Shown here one piece after another: positions 1 through 12,400 of a stretch of DNA of 64,000 nucleotides; position 1 is the stretch's first letter, and each line of letters begins with the position of its first letter. The notes below the pieces were generated by a model, which worked only from the letters and a program-made list of their open reading frames with translations, had not been told where the DNA came from and made no database searches. Both the position numbers and the translations under genes were made by a program. Source of the DNA: Crocodylus rhombifer (lineage: Eukaryota > Chordata > Crocodylia > Crocodylidae); assembly GCA_038503035.1 (NCBI GenBank), contig JAVSML010021632.1, positions 53,477-117,476 of the forward strand, read 5' to 3'.

Positions 1-177
<177 letters not shown>

Positions 178-429
178 CTAGTTGGAAAGGGGAAAAAATA
201 AGAATTGTTATTTTTGGGTAAGCTAAAAAAAACATGTTAACTTGTTATAGAGTGCAGGTATCTCTGTGCAGCTATCTCAGGATGGTGTCACACATTCAAC
301 TTAACAGCACATTCAAACAGTTTAGTGCCATTGTGGCATTGTAAAATTGCTTCCTTTCAAGGGAGGATTATCTGGATATTTCATCAAGTAATACATACTG
401 ACGTGTACCAGCTTAATACATCACAATAT

Positions 430-785
430 TCCAATGCATGAACGGCACGTGCCCCTGGCAGCTGGTGGGGCACAGTGGCGGTGGGAGCATGGCAGCGGCG
501 GAAGCGGTGGGAGCCCAGTGGCAGTAAACTGGGGAGCTCCTGCTGGTGCTGTCAGCGGCGGGGGGGAGTGGCGAGCACTGATCAAGAATCAGTGACCACC
601 CGCAGCCACCGCTGGCGGCAGCAGCAGCCAGCAGGGATTGCAGTGGTGGGGTGGCAAGTGGCTACCACCCGTGACAGTGTCAGTGGCACTTTCTTGCAGG
701 GAGTGCACCGCCACATGCAGGGGATGCATGTGTACCTGCATGCACCCCCTACGTGTCACCCTGTTCCAATAATTTGCAACCACTG
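430..785. repeat. GC-rich dispersed repeat, copy 1
   Basis: This is a sharply G+C-rich island in A+T-rich intron. It shares a sequence with 34430-34660: a GTGGC(A/G)AGCACTGA block, a CCACC(C/T)GCAG block and a closing CATGCACCCCCTA block, in the same order and orientation. The 105-codon reading frame inside it is low-complexity and not gene-like. In the second copy this material sits inside a short inverted-repeat element, so it is probably the core of a non-autonomous DNA transposon. Confidence 0.5.
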
Positions 786-2494
786 TACATGAACAGGTGA
801 CTACACCTTAGACTGGATACTCTATACAGGGTATAATAGCTCCCTTTAAACAACACTTACAAACATTTATTTACTTAGAATCATGCCCCTTTTTTTCCCC
901 TTCTGTCCCCCTCTCTTAACACTTAAGACAGGCACAGGGACAATCAAGGAGGCTTAATTAATGGGATTTTTTTCACAATTTCTATATTTGAATAGATGCT
1001 TACTGGAACATCAGGAGCCATTGCAGTTACAAATTAAGGAAATTAAAATACAGCTTCAGTTCATATGTCTGTTAAAGATTTAACATTTCTTGCTTATATT
1101 GAGTCTAATGTTGCAACTGGAGCCCTGAAAACAATGCTGCAGCACATTCCATTGCTTTAAAACTAATTGTAATGTTGGGATTATCTAAATTTGCTTGTGA
1201 GAGACTTGCCTGGATTTGAGCCAAGCACAAGGCAAACAGGACTTGTGTAGACTCCTTCCCACAGCCCTGCTATTCATATGTTCCTAACTAGTAACTGTGT
1301 TTCAAATCTGGGCTATGTGATAATTTAGTTACACATAAAAATGGTAACAAAGAGAATGATACCACCAAGATAATTTGTACTTATGACCAATCATGTGATT
1401 TGAAACCTGAGCTCCAGAAATGAAATATTTGAACACCAAGACCCAAAAAGGCACAGAGCCCATAGAATTCAGAGCTTTGCGATGAGACAAAAAATAAGCC
1501 TGAATATTGACTTACTACTGTATTTCTAAAATCTAATCTGCATAAAAAGTTGTAGTGGTTTGTCAGAGCATCTTATGGAAAGGATTAATTTCCAGTAGTA
1601 TTAGAAGGATACAATTCTTTGCTCTCATTGAAAAAGTAGCAGCTAAGTGCTTGCTTCTGCAAAGAGTTTGCAATAGGAAGATGTTGTCTAAACTTTTAGG
1701 AAACAAACATGCTTGCAAAGACGACTAAAACAACAAAACATTTCTGAATGCCAACCATAACGAAAAGTATTGAAAAGTGATATGGGTGGATATGTCTCTG
1801 ACAAGTCTGGAGCAGCTTAATCTTTTTTCTTCTTTTGCTTGCTTGATTTTTTGTTGTTGTTTGCTTTGCTTTGTTTTTTTAAGATAACTGCTTTTAACAT
1901 GATTGCTTAACTGTACAATTTTTGGGAAATGCTCTCATGGCACAAATAGCTGCTTTCAGATTGCACAGAGGCATTCCGTCTGGATAAATTACAGAAGAAC
2001 ATCTGTATAAACCAAACAAAATATGCATAAAATAATAATGAACCTAATGCTACAAAAGCCAGAATAGTCAATGTTGACAGCTGTAACTGCAGCATTAAAA
2101 TAGCTCACTGAGCAAACCTAGTAAATCAAAGCAAATGTAGTTGATGGAGTAACACCAAGTAGTGTTCCATGAACACTGAGGGAGGTAACAGTGGTTGAAC
2201 AACAAATATGGCATAGCCAAGCTTATGGTTTCTGTTAAAGACACAGGTGAAGAAGTTTTGTCCTAGTTGGTCCCCAGGTGAAGAAAAAACCAAATGCAGA
2301 TGATTTGAAAAAGAGAGATGTCAGGAAGACAGAAAAAAAAAATAGAATAAAAGCCACTATATATAAGGCAGCTAAAATGCCAGCCTAGCTTGGAAGCTGG
2401 AGAATGGTAGTATTATGGAACACCCCCATCAATGTGACAGGTGGCCATCTTGGCACCATAAGTCCCGCCCCCATCACCCCACCCCTTTCCCCCC

Positions 2495-2780
2495 CTTACA
2501 TGGTGTGTGAAGTCACAAACCCTGCCCCTGCCCCAGTCACATGACACATGATATCACAAACCCCACCTGTTCCCCCAGTGATATGGTGTGTGACATCAGC
2601 AACCCCACTGCCAACTCCCAGTCACATGACGTGTGACATCACAAACCCCACCCCCAGCCACATGATGTGTGGCATCAGCAACTCCATCCCCACCCCCAGT
2701 CACATGATGCATGATATCAGATGAGTGTCCAGTCACATGGTGTGTGACACCACCAGCACATGGTCCATGACATCAGAAGG
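2495..2780. repeat. Degenerate minisatellite, about 8 units
   Basis: A unit built on CAGTCACATGACGTGTGACATC followed by a C-rich spacer (shown here in two overlapping parts, CAGTCACATGACGTG and GTGTGACATC) recurs at about 2497, 2541, 2578, 2620, 2656, 2699, 2732 and 2755. Spacing is 24-43 bases. Units differ by substitutions and by spacer length. It lies at the left edge of the block that carries the Maverick remnant. Confidence 0.7.
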
Positions 2781-3239
2781 ACAGCCCATTCAGGCACCAA
2801 AGCCCACCTCTCATGCTGCAAGACCTGCCCTAACATGGTACAGTCATGACCTATCAGGCCCTAGTCCACCAGGCACAGGCATGGCCTATGGGGTAGCAAG
2901 GGGATTGTGGCCCCTCTGACAACCCACCCCACCACCCCCAACCAATGGGCAGGGGTTTTAGAGGCCTCAGATCTCCCCAAGAACAGTGCCAAACCAACCA
3001 GAGCAAGTAGAGGGGTGGGGCCTAGGCTGCAAGCCCACCCAGTCTACCTGCTTTCCCAAGCAGGCCCTCTGTTTGTCTGAGACTGCACTAAGGCAAGCAG
3101 GGGCAAATATGGATTCTTACACAATGCCTGTAAGGTCTCTCACCTTCACCACAACCCCAAGACTTGTTAGACAGCCACTTAGAAACCATTACCATAGAAA
3201 TAGTTTTGAGGAGGACAGCCCCCTAACCCAAAGACTTCC

Positions 3240-5690
3240 TTAGATGCCTGACCTGGATCTGGAAGCCCCAGTGAACATGCAAGAGGAGGCCCAGGCCCCC
3301 AAAGCAGACATTGAGATTTTGGAAGAAGAGAGTGACTTTGTGCCAGAGTCTGCATGAGAAGAAGAGGTCATCGGGGGAGCAGAGATGCCGGTAAGAGGTT
3401 TGAAGCATGGTTGTGGGGGACACTTAGATTTTGATGGTGGTGTGGGTTCACCCAATGGGTGGTGAGGTAAGAAGTAGCTAAGGATTCATTAAACAGTGGG
3501 TAACTAAGGCTTTTATTTGAACCATTCCGCAGTTAGATGGAGCCTTTTTAATGACTCGAGAAAACCTGCCCACCAGCACACCTGTAAAGCTGACACCAGA
3601 AAGAAGCAGCTGTTTTTGCAGAGAACAGAAACCAGATGATGATGACAATTTAAGAAGACAATTAGGCATTGAATCAACAGGTCCTGTTTCACATCAAGAA
3701 CATAAAATCTTCACAAAATCTCTTATGCATGTTTCTTTTTATGGCATAATGAAATAGTGTTTGAGGATTAGACTTCTTGAAAAGTGCTGGGGTTTTATTT
3801 TTGATAAGGGGGGTCAAGGTTCTCATGATTGTGTTATTTGGTTATATCGAGATACAAATCAACATATTTTAAGACTAAAGGGAATCTTTTTTAGTGGTAA
3901 CTGAGGGAATCTTTTTTAGTGGTGACTGTCTTAAAACATTTGGTATATACTTTTACTTTATATACAGTACACAGACATGTTTTTTTCTTACTGTATTATT
4001 TAATTTTTAATACAGAGGATTTATTCATTGTATCATTTGATTTTTATTACAGAAAACTTATCTAATGGGACAGACACTTGCAATTTTTCCACAGCAAGGT
4101 AAACATTTATTATAAAATGGAGGGTTATTTGTGGCTGTGTTAATATAAGCATACTAAATTATAACGACTGCTTGTTAACTGTTTGTTTTTAAATGGAGTC
4201 CCTTCTTCTAAAATAGAAAAGCAAAACAAACACATACATTCATGGTTTTTATCCAGTGGTAAGGTAAATTTTCTGAAATCAGCTTTTGAAAGGTTATGTG
4301 TTTCTTTGGGGGGAGAGGTTAGATGTGTATGAATTAGTCCCCTGTGAATGTAGAATTAGGGGTGGGGTGGTGGTCGGCCCTGTGAGTATAGAGATAAGGG
4401 GTTAAACCTTTTTTTGTTTGCTTGTTATTTGGATATGTGTGAATTAGTGTCCATCCTCCCCCACCCGAATGTGGAGATAGAGGGTGGGGTTAAGCAAATT
4501 TTAAATTTGTAGTGTGTGAGGCTTAGCTATAAATTTATGGAAAGTGAATTCTCAGCGCTGAGATATAAAATTTATATTTCCTAACTGATCACATGCAACA
4601 CTCCCAAAGAATGGTGGGAACCAGGTCAGAGACCTCTAAAAACACTATAAAAACATAGAAATGCTCAGCCTGCAGATCCTAATGCCCAAGGAACAGAAGA
4701 CTATCAGGACAGAACAGAAAAGCATGGTTTCTTAGAAGAAAACATGCCACCTAAAATAGTAATTGCACAATATAAAAGCAGTACAAACATAATAATTATC
4801 ACTTATAAAACTGGGTATTGATATCAAAATATAAGGGAACCTATTTACAAAGAGGGGAGAGAAAAATAAAACTTACTACCTAAAATAAAATGTTAAAGCT
4901 TATCCTACACCTTAGCTTACTTATACTTATCTATAGGGAATAGAGAGGGAGAGAAAAAGTCAGAAATGGCTCTGAGAAAACCACATGTAAAAACACGAGG
5001 ATTAACACCCCCAAAGCAGGTGATCTAGACCCCATGAAAAAGAAACCCAGGACTGATTGCTCACATACTTTAGAGAAAGAGGAGAGTCTTCCTCCTTTTT
5101 GAAAAGATCTCGATTACTCTGGAAAAACAAAACATGGGGTTTTGTGTGGGGGGTGGTACTGGTAGTGCCTTGAAAGATCATGATTATTGTAAAAACCAAA
5201 GGAGGGGAGGGTTTGAGGGGGTGGGTAACTATCTTGCCTTAAAAGATTGTGATTATTGTGAAAACAAAAAGAGGTAGGTTTTGGGTGGCACTGGCACACA
5301 TATACATCTCAGAAATTGTGTGAACAGTGTTTTGAAAGATCATGATTACTTTTGGAGCAAAAGAGTAAATTTTATTCAGAGAGGAGGTAGGTTTTATGAC
5401 CCAGACAGCAGTCATGGCATATATCATGAGAGGGGGAGCCATGATAAACCCAGGGGCAAGAATGGGGTGCTTAGCAGCAGTGGCTTGTGGGGCAAAAGGT
5501 AAGGGCCTGGTTAAAGAGGAATGTGGGGAAGGCTAAGTGCCTGTTGAAAAAAAAAAAGAGATCCCCTAGTGATGGTGCTTCAGAAGACCCTTTAGAGGGC
5601 CCCTCAAATGCTCCCCCTCCTCCCAGGCCTGACCCTCCTCCAGGACCTGAAGAACCAGAGAAGTGGGATGGTGAATATGAGTTAGCATAA
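3240..5690 (+). other. Possible accessory-gene remnants of the Maverick element
   Basis: Several short plus-strand frames lie upstream of the polymerase fossil. They are an acidic frame at about 3247-3351, a frame at 3551-3757, a small Gly/Ala/Met-rich frame opening at about 5415, and an overlapping frame at 5487-5690. The last starts basic (Lys/Arg-rich) and becomes Pro/Glu-rich, which resembles the style of small virion or core proteins. I recognise no named family in any of them. Assignment to the Maverick rests on position and orientation only. The A+T-rich stretch 3760-5240 holds nothing I can identify. Confidence 0.25.
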
Positions 5691-5694
5691 GTCA

Positions 5695-6500
5695 TGTCAA
5701 GTTTCCATTTTGTATGTCAAGCCTCCATCTTGTATCCTCTGCCTGGGCATCCTCTGTGTTGCAACTGTATGATTCATGTACCCCTCCCATGTAAATTGGT
5801 TCCCAGATGAATGAGAGTGATTGGGAATGATTGAAATACAGTGGTAGCAGGCCTCTACTGAATGGCTTGTAACAACCGGGCCATCACCTCGCATTGATTC
5901 ATCCAGGAACCACGGACCTCACCCAGGAACAGAGACAAGAACCCTGCATTTGAAAGACAAAAGACCCTGCAGAACCAGCAACTCTACCATTGTACCCCAC
6001 CATTACAGACACCCAAAACTGCACATCCCTGCATGGAGCACACATGCTCAGTACACCAGGGGCAGACCCTTGCCTGGGCATGCCTCCTGTCACTAGGGTC
6101 ACACAAGATCTGCCCCTATAAAAAGGGGCAGTGAAGACAGACCCAGTGGGATGCCCTCTCCATCTGGACCAGCACCATGCCACACCACCAATCCACCCAG
6201 AGGCCTGCTGGCAACCCCCCTCTGGACAACACCTACTGGACAAGGACCCCTTTCCAGCCTGGATAGGTAGCTATCACCCCCCCCCCTTCAACCAAGGACT
6301 TGGACTCTGCTTCTCTTCCCTACCTGGACTCCAGCCCTTCCTGCTGCCATTGTGAGTGCTTTTGTGTGTGTGTGTGTAAACCAATAACTTTGTGGGGCTA
6401 TGTAGTGTGTTGTCTGTGTAATAAAATTGTTTTTGGACCCCTAAGTTGGGTTTTACTTTACTAAGGTTTGGCCGTGTTCCAATCTCTGCTCCTCACACCT
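5695..6500 (+). mobile_element. LTR-like block (probable solo LTR)
   Basis: The block begins TGTCAAGTTTCC and has a TATAAAAA box at 6117-6124. An AATAAA polyadenylation signal lies about 300 bases downstream at 6420-6425, followed by a GT-rich stretch, a spacing typical of LTR U3-R-U5. No gag or pol frame follows. I could not find a target-site duplication or a primer-binding site, so both edges are approximate. It interrupts the interval between the putative Maverick accessory frames and the polymerase fossil. Confidence 0.45.
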
Positions 6501-6927
6501 CTAACTTCTGTCTCATTTCTCCCTCTCCTGCTTCTGGCTCACTGCCACCTCCAACACCTGTACTGAGCTCCCCTCTGGCTCCAAACCCATTTCTTTCCCA
6601 GTGTCTTATCCCCACTGCCTTTTCCTTTTCCCCTGAGCAACCAGGTTTCTGCCTCAGTTTCTTTCCTGGCTGTCTCCTCCTTGCCACCACTTATCTGCCC
6701 TGCACCCCCCCCCCAATATTTTAGCTGTCTGCTTCAGTTTTCAACCCCAGTCTACCTTAAGTAAACCCAAGCCTCAGATCTTCAGCTAATTTCTCTGTAG
6801 TTCACCGGTTCTAATCCAGGTTCTGGCAACTTTCACTCCCTACACTTTAACTCTCTCTCTTACCTTCCCCCAAGTATCCCAGGTACCCCAAGCACACACA
6901 TACCCACTATATCCACACTAGGAACTG

Positions 6928-6953
6928 GTGTGTGTGTGTGTATATATATATAT
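6928..6953. repeat. (GT)n(AT)n microsatellite
   Basis: A run of GT dinucleotides passes directly into a run of AT dinucleotides. Shorter GT runs lie at about 6362-6377 and 7082-7099. Confidence 0.9.
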
Positions 6954-7256
6954 GTCTTTGTGTGCATGATATACAAATTAGTGATCTGTGTCTAACTTTT
7001 GGGGTGTATAGTGTATGTGCTTGAATTGGTGATAGGTATGCATGTGCCTAGGCTGTTTTGGATGTGTATGTGCCAGAGCTGGTTGTGTGTGTGTGTGTAT
7101 GCACCTAATTGATTTGTGTTTGTAGATATGCAATTGTGTCACACCCTCCTGTCCAACAACGCAATATTGAGATCCTGAGAGTTGGTCTGACCCCACAGAG
7201 CAACACTGTTACAAAGCCAGAGAGAAATACTACTTGATTCGACATTTCAGCTGGTT

Positions 7257-10200
7257 GTGGTTGTTGTGACAGGTGCGGGTGGTGGGAGCTGTAGAGTTAT
7301 AAGCTCTATCCTCTATTCCCAGTTCACTGCTAAAAAGAGGGAGTATTTAATTGATCTGTATACCTTTGATACTAACCTGTGCTTTGCAGTCAGTCTATTT
7401 ATTACAAAACATAAAGGGGCCACAGATTCTGAACTGCTAGATGATGCCAAAGAACTGCACAGGAAATTAGGCCTCTCTATACATCAAAAGGTTATGTTCC
7501 ACCAAGTAACTTTGAAGACCTTGAATAGGTTAACATTCATATAGTAATACATAAAGAAAAAATGGGTGGAGTTTATTTAAAACACGTGACACACCCAGAT
7601 ACCCCGACACCTGTTTTCATTTGCCATATTATGAGCATTGTTACAGTATTTTGGATGTGAAAAAGGTGTTTGGCTTGAGAAATTAATGCAATCTTTGTCA
7701 GACGTTGTACAGTCATAGCTCCACATGCAGGTTCCGATGTCATGACTGCGCTGACAACATGGGCAAGACACAGAGGTGCCCTGATGGTAAACTGTTCTGT
7801 TGTTTCAAAGAGTGCTTAGAAAGGCACATGGCTCTGACCTCTGAAAACTGGATCAAATGTTTGACTAAAACTTTGTGCAGTGAGTATAAATCTTATGTGA
7901 ACAAAAAGCACAAGTGCAAAGAGAGGCAGTGCAAGCAGTTATGGAAAAATCACGGATGTAAACTAGTGTTAGTGCTTTCTGCAGCAGATTACAAAGCCTG
8001 AAATATGTGTGGATTTTGAATGTATGTAGGAGACAGGGGTGCATGTGCCCAATTATTTTTGCAAAGGAGCTAAAGACGGGGGTGGGGGGGAACCTCAAAA
8101 AGCCACAGGCAAATACCCCAAAAAGGCTCATAAAGCTAAGGCCAAAAAACCAAAAAGCACTTGGGAATTTAAGGGCAAAGTGTGTCTGTCTGATTTTATT
8201 AAGGTCTTTATGGATAAAAAGTTTAAGCACTACACCTTTATAGCTCACAACACCAAAAGCTATAATAGTTATTTCATCAGTAGCCAGTTATTGAAAGAAA
8301 AAATGGGTGTGAAACTAATCAGCCAGGGCAGTAAACTCATGTGTATAGAAGTGACCAAGCTAGGCACCCATTTCATAGATTCCTTAAACTTTTTGCCAGT
8401 GAAACTTAGCAAGTTTCCCCAAGTGATGGGGTTTGAAGGGTGCAAAGGATATTTCCCACATTTTTTCAACACGGCAGAAAACCTAAATTATGTGGGACCT
8501 CTCCCAAAGGTGGAGTACTACAGTGTTGAAAATATGATGTCTGGTGAGAAAACAGTTTTTAGAATAGTATCAGGATAACTGCAATAAGACCTTTGACATG
8601 CCTGTTATTGTCAGCAGGACATAAACATTTTGAAAGATTCTTGCCTTTTCTACAGGGATGAGATTATGAAAATGAGATGGTGGGTAGACCAAGTGAAAAC
8701 AGATGGTAAACTCCAAAATGTGAAATGCTGCATAGATCCTTTCCAATACATCATGCTAGCCCCTGTCTACATGGCTATGTACAGGTTTATGTCTTTAGAA
8801 CCACAGACCATAGCGCTTCTCCCCTCGGACAGCTATTACAGACAGAAAAAGAGGTTTTCAACCCCCACATTTACCCAGTGGCTAATGTGCATCTTGGAGA
8901 AAGAAAATATTTAAATTCTGCATGCTTTACAGGGTGGGGAATTTCAGATAGACCCCTATTTTTTTAGACAGTTATGCCAAAATCAATGGGGAACCCATGG
9001 CATTTGAATTTAATGGGTGCTTTTTCCATGGTTCTGTCACTTGCTACAATGAAAAAGACCAGAACCCATTGACAGGGATCACCTATGGGTTTTTGAATTA
9101 CCAGGCATTGCACAAGACCAGTTATCTCAAGAGAGAGGGGTTTACCATTAGGACCATTTGGGAGCATGAGTGAAGGGCTCTATTAGAAATGGATGGGGAG
9201 CACGCAGATTTTTTTAAGCAGAACACAGCTGCCTTTGCCTCTGGTACCTAGGGATGTTCTTTTTGGGAGTAGAACTCATGCCATCTGTCTTTATTACCAA
9301 AATAATCCTGGTAAACAAATACACTATTACAATTTTACCAGCCTTTACCCCTTCATAAACAAAACAAAGCAATACCCAATCAGACACCCTGAAATCATTT
9401 GTGACAATTTCAGACCCCTGTCGAGCTATTTTGGAATAGCCAGGGTGAAACTGCACCCACCTCAAAACAATTTTTTCCCTGTGCTACCTGTCAGAGTGAA
9501 TGGGAAGCTTCTGTTCCCACCATGCCACCTCCGTGCAGGAACAAGACAGCAAAAGTGCAACCACACTGACAAAGAGAGGGTCCTCCTGGGCACGTGGTAC
9601 ACACCAGAACTGAATAAAGCTATCCCCAAGGGGTACAAAGTAGTTAAAATCTATGAAGTCTGGCATTTTGCCAAATGGTCTAACACCATTTTTTTCACAG
9701 TATATAAAACTGCACTTCTGACAGAAGCAGGAAGTCTCAGGCTACCCTGCTTGGTGTATTAACTGAGAAAAACAAGACAGATATATGGCCAATTTCTTCC
9801 AAAAAGAAGGCATGGCTTTACACCCAGAGCATATTAAACCCAACCCTGCAAAGCTCCAAATAGCAAAGTTGTTTCTAAATTCTTTGTGGGGTAAATTCAG
9901 TCAGAAAACCAACCTGCCTAACACCAGCATCAGGAGAGACCCTGAAGAACTCTGGCTACTGCTTTTCTCCCACCTATGAAATTTCATCTTGAGACTTTAT
10001 TGACAGCTTGAGTGTCTTGGAAGCCCAACAGGGAGCATTACACACTCTCAGGTAATATGAACATGTTTATAGCCTGTTTCACCACTGCTTATGCACGCTT
10101 AGAGTTGTACGAGCTGCTAGACAGATTGCAAGACCGGTATCTGTATCATGACACAGATTCCATGATATTTGTGAGCCATGACAGAGATTGGAACTCCCTG

Positions 10201-10386
10201 CTAGGTGATTATTTAGGTGAGCTCACCAGCAAAATTCCATCAGATGAACACATCAAGGAGCTTGTCGGCCAGTCTAGAAACCTACTGGTACAAACTGTCT
10301 GGGGTGAAGGATTGCTTGAAGGTCAAAGGGATTATGGCTATACATACTTTCTATGGGTTGAAGTGATGGATACATCCCCCTTTTAG
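7257..10386 (+). pseudogene. Maverick/Polinton protein-primed family B DNA polymerase, fossil
   Basis: Seven successive plus-strand segments in shifting frames (7257-7544, 7705-8001, 8039-8578, 8630-8914, 9193-9762, 9785-9979, 10012-10386) follow the order of a Polinton pPolB. A Cys/His-rich segment lies at 7730-7960. The 3'-5' exonuclease part shows a VDFE box near 8010 and an AHN-x-KSYN box near 8245. A DPFQY-type segment lies near 8735 and an NGCFFHG-type segment near 9010. The palm carries SLYPF near 9340, FLNSLWGKF near 9875 and the catalytic YHDTDS near 10145. In life the enzyme would copy the element from a terminal protein primer. It is broken here by at least four frame changes and internal stops. 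I found no integrase, packaging ATPase or major capsid gene. Confidence 0.9.
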
Positions 10387-11153
10387 CTATTTAATTGCAG
10401 ACATATAGCCTATCAAAGTCTGTAGGTACTAACATGTCATTATTTCATTTCAAAGAAATAACAGTTCTGAGACAGACATGAAAAATTTCTGGAGGGGGTG
10501 TGTGTAAGTACACACTGGGGAGTTAAGAAAATGACTTTACCAATCATCTTCTATCCTTATTCAAGTCACTTACACTTTTTAAAGTGTATGATTTTGCCCA
10601 CATCCATGCCACTTTTTGGTACTGCCATCATCAGTCAGCAATTTCATATTATCTTACTTCTCCATGAACCATGTTCTATACTCATGTATACCCACATACA
10701 TTCTACAGTCATGTATATTTCTTAATACTACTTTCACTCTATCTGCACCACTATGTTCCAACTACAGCCCAGCAGTCAAATATAAATTTAGCCTCTCCCA
10801 TGCCTTCATCCAATTAATTACAACAAAGATTAGATATACCACCTACTCCATTCAGCCATGCCCATCCAGCACTTCTTCCAATTCCTGCAGTAGAAGCCAT
10901 TTGCACCAGTTTTAATATAATTGTTTCCTTTAAAGACATTTTCAACCCAGTTCTTATCAGTCTTGAGCTTGTGTTTTCAGAAAAATCTGTAATACCGGGA
11001 AAAAAATCTATGTTTTGGAAAAGATGTGTTAATCCTGCAGGCCTAATCATCAGTGGTCTGGGTTTTCCGTTTCCAATGGAAAAACAGAGAAAACCATGGA
11101 TTTCCCACCTTTTAGCAAAAAACCTGGGGATTTCCCACTTTCGCAAAGAGCTA

Positions 11154-11180
11154 TGCAGGCTGGCAGAGTTCCAGCCTGCA
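11154..11180. repeat. Short palindrome shared with 17848-17873
   Basis: Perfect 10-base arms TGCAGGCTGG and CCAGCCTGCA flank a 7-base spacer. Almost the same motif recurs at 17848-17873 inside the element at 17697-18008, which suggests a shared repeat ancestry. Confidence 0.7.
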
Positions 11181-11639
11181 AGAGCTAATTGGAAAAAGGG
11201 CAAGAAAACCTCCAGCCCTGCCTGGAGGGGACGGGCGAGAGGGAAGGGTGGGGCCTGAGGCTCTCACTCACCCAAGGCTTGTATCAGGCACACTTTCCTT
11301 CCTGGAGCCTGTGATGTCAGTGGAGCTTGGAGGGCTCGGAGGATATGGGGTAGGGCTGGGGAGGGAAGCTGGCTGGGGGGCTGAGCTGGCTGTGGGGGAA
11401 GCTAGCTGTGGGAAACTGGCTGGGTGCTGAGGGAACTGGGAGGAGTTAGGGGAAGACATGGAGTGCCCGCCAATGTGGACCCAGAGCAGTGAAGTATGAG
11501 GCATGGAGCCTCCTCAGGCCAATAGTGCTGCTCCAGGTCCACGTGCCACCGGCCAGGCAGGCACTTCATATGGGGCTTTCCCCAACACCTCACCCTCCCT
11601 CAGCCCCCAGCCAGTTTCCAACAGGAGTTTCTCTGGAAG

Positions 11640-12400
11640 ACACACACGCACACCCCATCAGGTAAGAGGAAGGGCAAGGGAAAGGGCTGAGATGGCCAGA
11701 TGGAGAATGGGGAGGGTCTCTGTGCCTGCTTCCAGGTGCAGGTCCAGGGGGACAAGGGCAGTGGTGCCCCTCTGTGGGCTGCACACATGCTGCCCAGCCA
11801 GACAGGGAGGGCAGTTTACACACCGTGTCTGCCATTGCCCCACGCTGCACTGCTGCACCGCTTTGCCATAGCCAGTCACACATGTGGCTCTGTGGGCAAG
11901 CAGCATGGGGCACAGCAGCAGTAGTGTGGGGGGGATGGCAGTGGCAGCCACCGTGTGTGAGCACTTCCCCCCCATCAGTGCCCTTCTGAGGGCCACACAC
12001 GTGCTGCCTGGCTGGCCGGACTGGGGGGTAGGGACTCGCACACAGTGGCCGACAACGCCACCAATCTGTGCTGCCACTGCCGTGCCCCACGCCACTTCCC
12101 CACAGAGCCACATGTGCAACAGGCTATGGAAAAGCAGTGTGGGGTGTGGCAGTAGCAATGGCAGTAGTGTGGGGCAGTGGCAGCCACCACGTGCAAGCCC
12201 CCTGCCTCCCATCCAGCCAGGCAGTGCGTGTGGGCCCACAGAAGGGCACTGCTGCCCTCACCCCCCCAGCCTTGATCCTGGGAGCTGGCACAGAGACACA
12301 CTCCCCACCCCATTTTCAATCCCCCCCCAGCCCCTTCCCTTTCTTCTGCCCCACCCCTTTCCCCCACGCACACTTACCTACTGGGGGGTGGTGTACATGT
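11640..12400. repeat. Large imperfect inverted repeat, GC-rich
   Basis: The left arm (about 11640-11900) and right arm (about 12110-12400) are reverse complements with scattered mismatches. The right arm read backwards follows the left arm block by block: GTAAG-, AAAGGG-, AATGGGG-, GGGCAGTGGTGCCC-like and CCACATGTG-like stretches. Between them, 11905-12110 holds further copies of the same units in alternating orientation. The long open frames on both strands here are a by-product of G+C richness and symmetry. The region could be a fold-back type DNA element. GGGAAAA-rich sequence at 10980-11130 and 12590-12670 may be its outer ends. Confidence 0.6.

Noticed and set aside
2495..2780. Minisatellite considered as a CRISPR array
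   Set aside because: Unit and spacer lengths vary widely, the spacers are similar to each other, and the host is a vertebrate.
5899..6243. 114-codon minus-strand frame
   Set aside because: It lies inside the LTR-like block, antisense to its TATA box, with no recognisable domain.
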